Below are positions 40,532 to 48,053 of a DNA stretch of 64,000 nt, one piece after another. Each line of letters starts with the position of its first letter. The first letter of the stretch is position 1. The notes beneath the pieces are model-generated. The model saw only the letters and a program-made list of their open reading frames with translations. It searched no databases and was not told the DNA's origin. The DNA comes from Silvibacterium acidisoli (GTDB lineage: Bacteria > Acidobacteriota > Terriglobia > Terriglobales > Acidobacteriaceae): the NCBI GenBank assembly GCA_022870745.1, contig CP085323.1, forward strand, positions 2,790,001 through 2,854,000. The letters are read 5' to 3'. The translations under genes were made by a program, and so were the position numbers.

Positions 40532-42322
40532 CTACTGCCGTGCTGCTACTGAATAGATGACGAGATCCTGCGCGGGATACGTAAAGAGTGGCTCGTAGTG
40601 CCGGCCTTCGAGAAAATGCTCGAGTTTGCCAACGTTCGATTGCCGCGTGACGAGGATATGTCCCTGAGCCGGAATGCCATCCCGATCGTAATTGGTGACC
40701 TCGTGGTCCTGGTAGAAGGACAGGCCGTATTCAAGATCGCGCCGTACCTCGTATACAGCGACCGTGCCGCCCGGCTGCATGATCTGAGTCAAAATCTTAG
40801 CCAGGGGACGCGCCGAGTAGGTGAGGTCGATCAGGGCGATGTTGCGCTTGGTGGCTGCCATCGCGGGAATGCCGAAGAAGGGTCCAAGGCCAAACAGGAA
40901 GACCAGCATCACCACCATGGGAACCATCGTGGCGATGCGTAAACGTTTGATTCCAAAACGGTACACGGTGATGAGGATGAGGACGGCGGATGCGAACCCC
41001 GTCATGCCCCCGGCGACGATGGCATTTAACGGCGGTACGGATTCGGGATGCTGCAGGTGCAGCGGCAGCAGTACGACGAACGCGATCAGCAGGCCGGTAA
41101 GCACGGCATGTGCGATCAGCAGCCACGGCTTGAGCCCCTTTTCCCGCATGCGGTTCAGGTAGTCGCCGGTGAGGATGGTCAGCGGTGGAATCGCGGGAAG
41201 AATATAGCCGGGAAGCTTCGATTCGGAGAAAGAGAAAAAGATGATCGGGACCAGCGCCCAGAGGACCAGGAATTCCGGAAAGGCATCCCCTGCGCGGAAG
41301 TTGCCCATGTAGTGGTACTTGGCGCGCCGGGCCTTCCACTCTGCGATAGACTGTCGTACCGCATCGGCGAAGGCCGCGATGGCAATGACGGCCCAGGGCG
41401 TCATCGACAGAATCACGATCGGAATGTAGAACCAGAAGGCCTGCTCATGCTGGAAGCGATTGGAAGCAAAGCGCTCCAGGTTATGTTCGAGGAAGAAGAC
41501 ACGCAGGAAGTTGGGGTTTCGTTTTTGGACGGCGATGAACCAGGGCAGGACCATCGCCAGGTAAAGAATCACCCCAGGCCACCAGATGCTTCGCCGCAGT
41601 ATCGACCATTCCCTGCGAAGCGCCGCAAAGGCCAGGATGATCACGATGGCCAGAAATGGGGCGACCGGTCCCTTGGCCAGGGTGGCGGCTCCGACGAAAA
41701 AATAAAGGTCGAAGAGCCAGAATTTGCTGTCCGTCTCGTACCACGCGTACCAGCCCAGCATGCCAATGCAGAGGGGCGCGGCAAGCTGCATATCTGTTGA
41801 AGCGCCGCGCGCGAAGCTGAGAATGCCGGCGCAGGAGGCGGTAATCAGGGCGGCGTCCAGTTGTCCGCCGCGGCGGAAGCGCCGGATATGCAGGTAGATG
41901 AGCGTAACCAGGATGAACGCGAAGCTGGCCGAAGGAAGGCGCGCCGACCAGTCGTGGATGCCGAACTCGCGGAAGGAGAACATGGCCCGCCAGTAGTAAA
42001 GAGCAGGCTTCTCCAGCCAGGGTTTGCCCCAGAGGATTGGAGTGACGTAGTCGTGGCGGGTGAGCATCTCCCGCGCCACCTGCGCATATCGCGGCTCATC
42101 GGCGCCGACGAGTCCGATTCCGGCGCCGCCGAAGATCGGAACGAGCCCATAGAACAGGAAGAAAGACGTCAGAATGAGGAGCGTGGCGGCTTCCAACACG
42201 GTTGCGGGAGCGGGTATGCGCGAGCGCAGCCCCGAGGGGCCGGAAAGCAACGTTTTCAGTCGGGAAGAAATGCCCACAGTCTTCAAGGAGTTCCGGGTTA
42301 AGGCTAACAGATTGAAGGTCAA
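40532..42322 (-). CDS. ArnT-like glycosyltransferase (GT39/GT83, GT-C fold)
   Basis: The 596-residue protein has about twelve transmembrane helices after a polar N-terminal tail. The first periplasmic loop has the catalytic-type acid motif GADEPRYAQVAREM, then WLEKPALYYW, matching ArnT and related enzymes. Later landmarks are LAKGPVAPFLA, FFSFSESKLPGYILPAIPPL and a C-terminal soluble domain with GGTVAVYEVRRDLEYGLSFYQDHEV. ArnT adds aminoarabinose to lipid A; relatives add other sugars from undecaprenyl-phosphate donors. No arn genes are nearby, so substrate is open. It ends 25 bp from nrnA's 3' side on the same strand. Confidence 0.85.
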   Translation of the reverse strand: MTFNLLALTRNSLKTVGISSRLKTLLSGPSGLRSRIPAPATVLEAATLLILTSFFLFYGLVPIFGGAGIGLVGADEPRYAQVAREMLTRHDYVTPILWGKPWLEKPALYYWRAMFSFREFGIHDWSARLPSASFAFILVTLIYLHIRRFRRGGQLDAALITASCAGILSFARGASTDMQLAAPLCIGMLGWYAWYETDSKFWLFDLYFFVGAATLAKGPVAPFLAIVIILAFAALRREWSILRRSIWWPGVILYLAMVLPWFIAVQKRNPNFLRVFFLEHNLERFASNRFQHEQAFWFYIPIVILSMTPWAVIAIAAFADAVRQSIAEWKARRAKYHYMGNFRAGDAFPEFLVLWALVPIIFFSFSESKLPGYILPAIPPLTILTGDYLNRMREKGLKPWLLIAHAVLTGLLIAFVVLLPLHLQHPESVPPLNAIVAGGMTGFASAVLILITVYRFGIKRLRIATMVPMVVMLVFLFGLGPFFGIPAMAATKRNIALIDLTYSARPLAKILTQIMQPGGTVAVYEVRRDLEYGLSFYQDHEVTNYDRDGIPAQGHILVTRQSNVGKLEHFLEGRHYEPLFTYPAQDLVIYSVAARQ

Positions 42323-42347
42323 AGCCGCGATAACGACGACCGTGGAT

Positions 42348-43334
42348 TCAGCCGATTGCCGCCCTGTTATCCAGGGTGACTCCGCAGACCAGCCGCAGAT
42401 GGTCCAGAATGCGTGCAGTGGTGTCGGGAATCGGACCGTCGAGGGTGCATCCGCTGGCGTGCTGGTGGCCGCCGCCGCCGAAACTCTCGGCCACGTTGGC
42501 GACGTTGAGGGTGCCTTTGCTGCGCAGAGAGAGCCGCACGCGCCCGTCTTCGAGCTCTCGCATGAAGACGGCTACCTCTATTCCGGCGATGCCGATAGCG
42601 TAATTCACCAGCCCCTCGCAGTCTTCTTCCTGTGAGCCGGTGCGCAGCATGTCGTCATAAGTGATCCACATCCAGGCGATTCCGCCTTCGCGGTGCAGGT
42701 TCGAAAGCGCCGCGCCCAGCAGCATCATTTTTGCCGCGGGATTGGTGAAATATGTCCGGCGGGCGATCAGAGCCGGGTCTGCTCCCTGGCGCACCAGGTC
42801 GCTGGCCAGCTCGAAGGTATGGGCATCGGTTCCGGAGTAGCAGAAGGCGCCGGTATCCGTCAGGACTGCCGTGTAGAGGCACGTTGCCATTTCCGGTGTG
42901 ACCTGCACGCCAGAGATAGCAGCGAGGTCGTAGACCATCTCCGCGACGGCGCAGGCTTCGGTCTCGATCCAGTTCACATCGGCGAAGTTCTTGCCGCTCA
43001 GGTGATGGTCGATGTTGATGAGGAAGCGGCCTTCGAGACCGGCGAGCCGGCTGCGCTCGATGCTGTCGCATTCGAGCAGGATGACGGCATCGTATTCCCC
43101 CTCGAGGATCGGAGTTTGCCGGATCGAGTCCGCGCAGGGCAGCTCCTTGTAAATGCGCGGAACCCTGTCGAACGAGACCAGGTCGAAGTCCTTGCCCATC
43201 TGTTCGAGAATCATGCCGCAGGCCAGCATCGAGCCGATGGCATCGCCATCCGGACGCGCGTGCGCCGTCACCGCGAAACGCTGGCCGCGTTCGATGGCGT
43301 GGAGCACTGCGTGGATGTCGTTGCGCTGCTGCAT
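42348..43334 (-). CDS. nrnA: DHH-family nanoRNase / pAp phosphatase (NrnA)
   Basis: The 328-residue protein carries the DHH superfamily motifs: AHARPDGDAIGSMLA (about 22-36), ILLECDSIER, INIDHHLSGKNFADVNW (DHH, about 105-120), and the DHHA1 C-terminal GGGHQHASGCTL. NrnA degrades short RNA oligomers (2-5 nt) and dephosphorylates pAp. The gene lies seven bases after rbfA, the usual neighbour in the nusA-infB-rbfA-nrnA arrangement. All the metal-binding residues I can recognise are present. The ATG start is supported by the close spacing with rbfA. Confidence 0.92.
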   Translation of the reverse strand: MQQRNDIHAVLHAIERGQRFAVTAHARPDGDAIGSMLACGMILEQMGKDFDLVSFDRVPRIYKELPCADSIRQTPILEGEYDAVILLECDSIERSRLAGLEGRFLINIDHHLSGKNFADVNWIETEACAVAEMVYDLAAISGVQVTPEMATCLYTAVLTDTGAFCYSGTDAHTFELASDLVRQGADPALIARRTYFTNPAAKMMLLGAALSNLHREGGIAWMWITYDDMLRTGSQEEDCEGLVNYAIGIAGIEVAVFMRELEDGRVRLSLRSKGTLNVANVAESFGGGGHQHASGCTLDGPIPDTTARILDHLRLVCGVTLDNRAAIG

Positions 43335-43341
43335 GGGTGAG

Positions 43342-43722
43342 TTAGCTGGGGTTCTCCGGTGCCTTTTTGGTGCGCTTGCGGCTGAGCAACTCGTCGATGC
43401 GGGCGGTCAGCTTCTCCGACCGGTCGATGAGGAAGGTCAGGTCGGGCACGTGGCGCACGCCCATGCGTTCAAGCAGCTCGTGGCGGATGTGGCCGCGCGC
43501 GGCCATCAGGCCATCGAGCGTGCTGGCTTCTTCTTCCTTGCCGCCTTCGACGGCAACATAAACCATGGCGGATTTTCCGCCCGGGTTCAGGACAACCTGG
43601 GTGACATACGCAGAGCGGATGCGAGGGTCGGACAACTCTCCCTCGATCATGGCTCCTACTTCTTCACGGAGGGTCTCAGCAACCCTGTCGCGGTGATATT
43701 GACGTGCCCTTTGCTCCGGCAT
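43342..43722 (-). CDS. rbfA: ribosome-binding factor A
   Basis: The 126-residue protein matches RbfA along its length: YHRDRVAETLREEVGAMIEGELSDPRIRSAYVTQVVLNPGGKSAMVYVAVEGG, then RHELLERMGVRHVPDLTFLIDRSEKLTARIDELL. RbfA is a KH-fold factor that binds the 30S subunit and aids 16S rRNA 5'-end maturation, notably in the cold. It heads the pair with nrnA. In many genomes DUF503 (ylxP) and infB precede rbfA; here DUF503 lies 1.5 kb upstream with a foreign-looking insertion between them. A basic C-terminal tail (RKRTKKAPENPS) is present. Confidence 0.95.
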   Translation of the reverse strand: MPEQRARQYHRDRVAETLREEVGAMIEGELSDPRIRSAYVTQVVLNPGGKSAMVYVAVEGGKEEEASTLDGLMAARGHIRHELLERMGVRHVPDLTFLIDRSEKLTARIDELLSRKRTKKAPENPS

Positions 43723-43875
43723 CTCTCGTTCCTTGGTTAAACGATTGAGAATACCAGATGGTTGCGCGGGATCAAAATGGGAAGAATCGCTAGTCGTTCC
43801 GAAGCGAATTGTTTCCTCTCAGTATTGCTCCTGAACCTGAGGCGATATACTGAGTTCACCTGAGAGTCGAAGGAA

Positions 43876-44037
43876 ATGGCAATGAGCGAACAAGAGTTGA
43901 AAAAGTCGGTTGAAGCCATGCACAGCCTTCGTGAAGAGGTAACTGCCTCCAAAGAGAAAGCCCTCGCATTTCTGGTTAAAGCCGGTTTCGCCACAAACAC
44001 CGGAGAGTTGACCGCCCCATATCGGCAAGGTGCATAG
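43876..44037 (+). CDS. 53-residue helical protein, first gene of a toxin-antitoxin-like pair
   Basis: ATG 43876 is preceded by AAGGA. The product MAMSEQELKKSVEAMHSLRE...YRQGA is predicted to be two helices and ends with the pattern KALAFLVKAGFATNTGELTAPYR, which I recall in many small bacterial proteins encoded next to ADP-ribosyltransferase-like or other toxin genes. Its last eight bases overlap the start of the following gene, so translation is coupled. It is charged (many Lys/Glu), like antitoxins. It could equally be an accessory subunit; no experimental role is known to me. The gene was identified by direct reading because it is under 60 residues. Confidence 0.65.
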   Translation: MAMSEQELKKSVEAMHSLREEVTASKEKALAFLVKAGFATNTGELTAPYRQGA

Positions 44038-44629
44038 CCTCTCTACATCCTTCATACTTGGATACCACGGTTGTGATCGGGACACAGCTGAGCTTTTGCT
44101 CGCCAATGAGCCTTTCGAGCCGAGTGCAAACTCTTATGATTGGCTTGGTTCCGGCATCTACTTCTGGGAGTCGAATCCTGATAGGGCGATGGAGTGGGCG
44201 CAGGTACGTTCCGCGCGGATTCTAGAAATTGAAGGCCGCACGGTCCAGCCCTCTGTGATCGGGGCTGTTATCGACCCCGGCTTTTGCCTTGATCTAATCA
44301 GTTCCAACGGCATCCGGGTGGTCGAGCAGGCTTATGCCGACTTCACTTCAGTGATGGCTGTGTCAGGCGTTCCGATGCCGGAAAATCTCGGAGGACACGA
44401 CCTCCTTCTTCGCAATCTCGATTGCGCCGTCATCAACTACCTTCATGTCGCGCGGAAGGAAGCCGGAGAACGAAGTTTTGACACGGTTCGCGGTGTTTTC
44501 ACCGAAGGAGAACGTGTTTACCCAAACTCGGGATTTCACCACAAGACGCATACTCAAATTTGCGTCCGCAATCCCGAAAAGATTCACGGCGTCTTCCATG
44601 TCCACGAGCGATATTTTTCTCAGGCCTGA
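44030..44629 (+). CDS. ADP-ribosyltransferase-like (PARP-fold) protein, toxin candidate
   Basis: Start is GTG 44030, overlapping the small gene by eight bases; product 199 residues. The N-terminus ILGYHGCDRDTAELLLAN (H13) and SANSYDWLGSGIYFWESNPDRAMEWA (Y44) are the first two elements of H-Y-x ADP-ribosyltransferase folds: a YHG motif, a conserved YDWLG-GIYFWE strand. A possible third element is HTQICVRNPEKIHGVF (Q176), where classical enzymes have Glu, so catalysis or acceptor may differ. Such proteins modify a target with ADP-ribose from NAD. It is encoded opposite to rbfA and DUF503, between them, beside MITE-like repeats, which suggests acquisition. Function as a toxin is inferred. Confidence 0.65.
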   Translation: MHSLSTSFILGYHGCDRDTAELLLANEPFEPSANSYDWLGSGIYFWESNPDRAMEWAQVRSARILEIEGRTVQPSVIGAVIDPGFCLDLISSNGIRVVEQAYADFTSVMAVSGVPMPENLGGHDLLLRNLDCAVINYLHVARKEAGERSFDTVRGVFTEGERVYPNSGFHHKTHTQICVRNPEKIHGVFHVHERYFSQA

Positions 44630-44739
44630 TGTCGAGTCTGCTAGGCGCCCCGCAGTTCGCTTCTGAGATGTGGGGTGGGATTTCCCTCAGCGGCTGAAGC
44701 CGTGCCCTGACACAAAGCTCGTCACTTAACATGCGCGGA

Positions 44740-44873
44740 TGCCCCATCCAAGCTCTGCTTGGGTGGGATGTGCGACCTTTCCAGCTTCGTATTCAGCTTT
44801 TGACATTAGGTGAAGCATTTTGTGCCTGTGTCGAGTGTGTTCGTTCCCACCCAAGCAAAGCTTGGATGGGGCA
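44740..44873. repeat. MITE-like element, copy 1 (134 bp)
   Basis: The ends are 29-bp inverted repeats with one mismatch: the left runs TGCCCCATCCAAGC...GGGTGGGA, and each end is itself a hairpin (CCATCCAAGC with GCTTGGGTGG). The 76-bp middle has no gene. It is about 85-90 percent identical to 45069-45203. Non-coding size and long terminal inverted repeats fit a miniature transposable element. Confidence 0.75.
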
Positions 44874-44911
44874 CCCAGCGGTTCCGGTGGATGGAGTCTC
44901 CAGCTTGGTAG

Positions 44912-45050
44912 CGCGGGGCTTTAGCCCCGCGAATAGATTCATGAGAGGTGAGCGGCTTCGGCCGCTGAGGAGGCTCGCGTCACGTGCGATACCTCAGGGG
45001 CTGAAGCCCTTTTTCCTGACGCTCAATGATGTCAGGGCTAAAGCCCTGAC
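44912..45050. repeat. run of GGCT/AGCC palindromes between the two MITE-like copies
   Basis: Hairpins occur at 44912-44931 (9-bp arms CGCGGGGCT/AGCCCCGCG), 44951-44966 (AGCGGC/GCCGCT), around 44996-45014 (GGGCT/AGCCC followed by T5) and 45031-45050 (9-bp arms GTCAGGGCT/AGCCCTGAC). They share the core seen at 26044-26135. The 592-bp interval 44630-45221 otherwise has no gene. Confidence 0.7.
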
Positions 45051-45068
45051 CTGCCTGATTTGCACGGG

Positions 45069-45203
45069 TGCCCCATCCAAGCTCTGCTTGGGTGGGATGT
45101 GTGATGTTTCCCGGCCTCGTCTTCAGTTTTTGACATTAGGTGAAGCATTTTGTGTCTGTGTTGAGTGTGTCCCTTCCCACCCAAGCGGAGCTTGGATGGG
45201 GCA
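45069..45203. repeat. MITE-like element, copy 2 (135 bp)
   Basis: Same orientation and structure as 44740-44873: 29-bp terminal inverted repeats differing at one position, and a matching middle including TTTTTGACATTAGGTGAAGC. The two copies are about 195 bp apart. It ends 18 bp from the stop of the DUF503 gene. Confidence 0.75.
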
Positions 45204-45221
45204 TCCATTTTGGGTGGCGCT

Positions 45222-45521
45222 TCAGACTTCCTCAACGAAATCCCACCAGCAATCGGCGATCTGGGCTCCGAGATCGTTCGTGATGCGCGTGGCGGCGTCT
45301 TCTACCTGCCGCATTAGTCCTGACAGATAGTCCCGGGAAAGAGAAATGGCAGCAACGCCTATCGTGGCGTTCTGCCATGTGAGTGCTTCGTCCATTTCTG
45401 CAATGGAGATGTTGAAGCCGTGCGCGAGCTTTTCCTTGAGGCTGCGGACCACCTGGCGGCGGTCCTTCAGCGACTGCGCATGCTCGATGCGCAGCTCAAT
45501 CGTCATGCAGGCGACAGCCAT
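45222..45521 (-). CDS. DUF503 (YlxP-like) protein
   Basis: The 99-residue protein matches DUF503: VACMTIELRIEHAQSLKDRRQVVRSLKEKL at the start, FNISIAEMDEALTWQNATIGVAAIS in the middle (ferredoxin-like fold). DUF503/YlxP proteins are encoded in the nusA-infB-rbfA operon of many bacteria, and have been linked to RNA or ribosome work; no activity is firm. It lies nine bases after ssb and upstream of rbfA, consistent with that operon, but is separated from rbfA by the 1.5-kb insertion. Confidence 0.9.
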   Translation of the reverse strand: MAVACMTIELRIEHAQSLKDRRQVVRSLKEKLAHGFNISIAEMDEALTWQNATIGVAAISLSRDYLSGLMRQVEDAATRITNDLGAQIADCWWDFVEEV

Positions 45522-45530
45522 GCCGGTTCG

Positions 45531-46010
45531 TTAGAAGGGGATATCGTCGTCGGTGATCTCGGTCGAGTTGACGAGATCGTCGCCGTATCCGCCGCCGCTT
45601 GCCGGGCGCTGGTCGTATGAGGACGACGAGCTGCCACGGTTCTGGCTGTAGCCGCCGCCGTCTCCGCCTTCGCTGCGGCCCGAGAGCAGGACCAGCTCGT
45701 TCACGAGAATTTCCGTGCGGTACTTCTTCTCGCCGGAGGTCTTGTCGTCCCAGGAGCGGGTCTGGATCTTGCCTTCGATGTAGATCTTCGAGCCCTTCTT
45801 CACGTAGTCGCGGATGATCTCGGCGGTGCGCTGGAAGGCGACGAGGTTATGCCATTCGGTCTTGTCGACGTAGTTGCCGGTCTGGTCCTTGGCGCGGTCG
45901 GTGGTCGCGAGCGAAAAGCTGGCGACGGTCATGCCGCCGGCGGTGGCGCGAAATTCGGGATCCTTGCCTACGTTGCCGAGAAGGGTGACTTTATTGACGG
46001 TCTTTGCCAT
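45531..46010 (-). CDS. ssb: single-stranded DNA-binding protein
   Basis: The 159-residue protein has an OB-fold SSB domain (residues 1-110: VNKVTLLGNVGKDPEFRATAGGMTVASFSLATTD, TEWHNLVAFQRTAEIIRDYVKKGSKIYIEGKIQTRSW), a Gly/Ser-rich linker, and the acidic tip DDDIPF that binds partner proteins such as RecO, PriA and ExoI. It coats single-stranded DNA during replication and repair. Its length is typical of short bacterial SSBs. The gene sits between a small membrane protein and DUF503 on the same strand. Confidence 0.97.
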   Translation of the reverse strand: MAKTVNKVTLLGNVGKDPEFRATAGGMTVASFSLATTDRAKDQTGNYVDKTEWHNLVAFQRTAEIIRDYVKKGSKIYIEGKIQTRSWDDKTSGEKKYRTEILVNELVLLSGRSEGGDGGGYSQNRGSSSSSYDQRPASGGGYGDDLVNSTEITDDDIPF

Positions 46011-46070
46011 AACTGCGGTGCTCCGTTGTTTGTTCTGAGAAGGATAACAGGGTGATTTGTCTGCGCCAGA

Positions 46071-46397
46071 TTACTGGCGTTTTCTGAGGTTCCGGTTGCG
46101 CAGCCACTTTGCGAAGCCGAGCAGGAAGAGCAGCAGGCCGAAAGGCAGGCAGTTGAGCGCAACGATCATCGCAAGCCAGCCCGAATTGGTATGCGGTCCC
46201 TGACGTCCGATGCCGCCGAACAGGAACTGTGCGGCAGCAGCCGCAAGCACGCCGGCAAAGAGGGTCCATCCGCCGCTGCGCAGCAGCTGGCGAGTGCCGT
46301 AATCGTCGGCCGCACTTTCGCGCCGCGCCGCCAGGTGCAGCTCCCGCCGGGTGGATTCCGGGTCGCTCTCCGGTTTTTGCTTCATAACCGTCGGCAT
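46071..46397 (-). CDS. small membrane protein of unknown function
   Basis: The 108-residue product has a polar, charged N-terminal 38 residues and two hydrophobic helices (about 43-62, WTLFAGVLAAAAAQFLFGG, and 74-97, MIVALNCLPFGLLLFLLGF), ending in a basic tail RNRNLRKRQ. It follows the DUF420 gene after eight bases, so it is probably in the ctaB/DUF420 operon. I do not recognise a family. A role near cytochrome oxidase assembly is only contextual. Confidence 0.6.
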   Translation of the reverse strand: MPTVMKQKPESDPESTRRELHLAARRESAADDYGTRQLLRSGGWTLFAGVLAAAAAQFLFGGIGRQGPHTNSGWLAMIVALNCLPFGLLLFLLGFAKWLRNRNLRKRQ

Positions 46398-46405
46398 TTT
46401 CCTAC

Positions 46406-46939
46406 CTACCGCCAGATGGCGAGCATGGCGTAAACCACAACGCCGGTGACTGAAACATAGAGCCAGATCGGAAACGTGAAGCGGGCGATCTTCTTATGCT
46501 GCGGAAAACGTCCGGTCAGCGAGAAAAAGAAAGTCGTCAGCACCATGGGCAATGCAACCACAGACAGCAGAATGTGGCTGATCAGAATGAAAAAATAGAT
46601 CGGCCGCACGATCCCATGTCCCGGAAAGTGCGTGTCTCCATGAATGGCGTGATTGACGATGTAGCTGACCAGGAACAGAGACGAGAAGACGAAAGCCGAG
46701 ATCATCGAAGCGCGGTGCGCTGCGATGTTCTTGCTCCGGATGAACGAGAACCCGATGACCAGGCAGATGGAGCAGAGCGCATTCAGCACGGCGTCGAGCG
46801 CGGGCAGAAAGTTGAAACGGTTGGCGAACGCAGGAGAAGCGTGATGCACGTACAACAGCCAAAGCAGAAAAGCCGTAGCGGCCGCGCTGATGCCGACGAT
46901 GGTGGTGATGGCCTTGTTGCTCGATTCGGCGGTCTGCAT
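46406..46939 (-). CDS. DUF420 family membrane protein
   Basis: The 177-residue protein has five transmembrane helices. Typical DUF420 features are LPALDAVLNALCSICLVIGFSFIRSKNIAAHRASMISAFVFSSLFLVSYIVNHAIHGDTHFPG and the second histidine-bearing segment PIYFFILISHILLSVVALPMVL. DUF420 members (for example Bacillus YozB/CtaM-type) are linked to cytochrome c oxidase assembly. Several histidines within the membrane could bind heme or copper; this is speculative. It starts three bases after ctaB ends, indicating tight coupling. Confidence 0.88.
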   Translation of the reverse strand: MQTAESSNKAITTIVGISAAATAFLLWLLYVHHASPAFANRFNFLPALDAVLNALCSICLVIGFSFIRSKNIAAHRASMISAFVFSSLFLVSYIVNHAIHGDTHFPGHGIVRPIYFFILISHILLSVVALPMVLTTFFFSLTGRFPQHKKIARFTFPIWLYVSVTGVVVYAMLAIWR

Positions 46940-46942
46940 CTC

Positions 46943-47935
46943 TTATCTTCCTTTGGCGTTCAACATCAGGGCGGTCAGCAGCAGGGGCAGATAGATCACG
47001 CTGACCTTCAGCAGGTCGCGGGCGTACATCCGGGATTCGGAAGGAACCTTCGTGATGCGTGAGAAGCGAATCGTGTAAGCGAGATAGACAAGCCCGAGGA
47101 TCAGCGCCGCGGCTCCATAGAAATATCCCGCAATATGCAGATAAACCGGCAACAGGCTTGCCGGGATCATCAGTACGGCATAAGTCAGTGCTTCGAGCAC
47201 GGTCGACCAGCCATCAGGCTGCACGACAGGCAGCATCTTGATGCCGGCGCGTCCGTAATCCTCGCGATAGAGCCATGAAATGGCCATGAAGTGCGGAAAC
47301 TGCCAGATGAAGAGAATGGCGAAGAGGGCAACGGCGGGCCACTCGATGCGTCCCCGGGCGGCTGTCCAGCCGAGAAGCGGCGGCATAGCGCCGGGAAAGG
47401 CCCCGATAAAAGTCGCGAGGCTGGTGTAGCGTTTCAGCGGTGTATAAACCGCGACGTAGGTGAAGGCAGTGATGAGCGTCAGCAGGCCGGTAATCAGATT
47501 GGTTTCGCGGGCGAGAACGATAGAGCCGAGCGCGATGGCTCCAAGTCCGGCGAGAATGCCGTGGGCGAGACCGATGCGTCCGGAAGCCACGGGGCGCCAG
47601 GCGGTGCGCAGCATCTTGGCATCGAGCTTGCGCTCGATGCATTCATTCAGGGCGGCGGATCCGGCGGAGACAAGACCTATACCGATCAGGGCCTCGACCA
47701 GTCCCGGCTGTACGCTGCTGATGCCGGATTGCATAGACCCGAGATAAAAGCCGGCCCAGGCGGTCAGCATGACCATGAGGGTGACGCGGTCTTTGAAGAG
47801 TTCCCTGTAGTCGGCGATGCGGGATGCCGTCTCCCCTGCACGCAGATGTTTGGGCACGTGCGCCGTCGCTTTGGCAGACGGAGTCTCGGCCGGCGGTTTT
47901 ACTTCCGCCTCTGCTGTCAGTGGAGCGGGGTTCAC
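46943..47935 (-). CDS. ctaB: protoheme IX farnesyltransferase (heme O synthase)
   Basis: A 330-residue UbiA-superfamily membrane protein with a 30-residue polar extension before the first helix. The polyprenyl-diphosphate sites are AALNECIERKLDAKMLRTAWRPVASGRI (first Asp-rich motif, with Glu replacing the first Asp, common in this branch) and SWLYREDYGRAGIKMLPVV. The latter is the CtaB-specific motif YxxDYxxAGxxMLPVV. It converts heme B to heme O with farnesyl diphosphate for cytochrome oxidase. The DUF420 gene adjoins it, as in other heme-copper oxidase assembly clusters. Confidence 0.93.
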   Translation of the reverse strand: MNPAPLTAEAEVKPPAETPSAKATAHVPKHLRAGETASRIADYRELFKDRVTLMVMLTAWAGFYLGSMQSGISSVQPGLVEALIGIGLVSAGSAALNECIERKLDAKMLRTAWRPVASGRIGLAHGILAGLGAIALGSIVLARETNLITGLLTLITAFTYVAVYTPLKRYTSLATFIGAFPGAMPPLLGWTAARGRIEWPAVALFAILFIWQFPHFMAISWLYREDYGRAGIKMLPVVQPDGWSTVLEALTYAVLMIPASLLPVYLHIAGYFYGAAALILGLVYLAYTIRFSRITKVPSESRMYARDLLKVSVIYLPLLLTALMLNAKGR

Positions 47936-48053
47936 CTTTTAATGATAGCAATCCACGGGCGTGTGATGCGGAAATGGCCTCGATGATGTGGATGAGGGGC
48001 CCGGGCCGCCAAGGAGATTTCCGGTGTTAAGCCTCAGGAGCTGAAGCCCTGAC

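Noticed and set aside
44740-45203. Repeated units considered as a CRISPR array
   Set aside because: Repeats are 134-135 bp with terminal inverted repeats and only two copies; no short regular repeats, spacers or cas genes.
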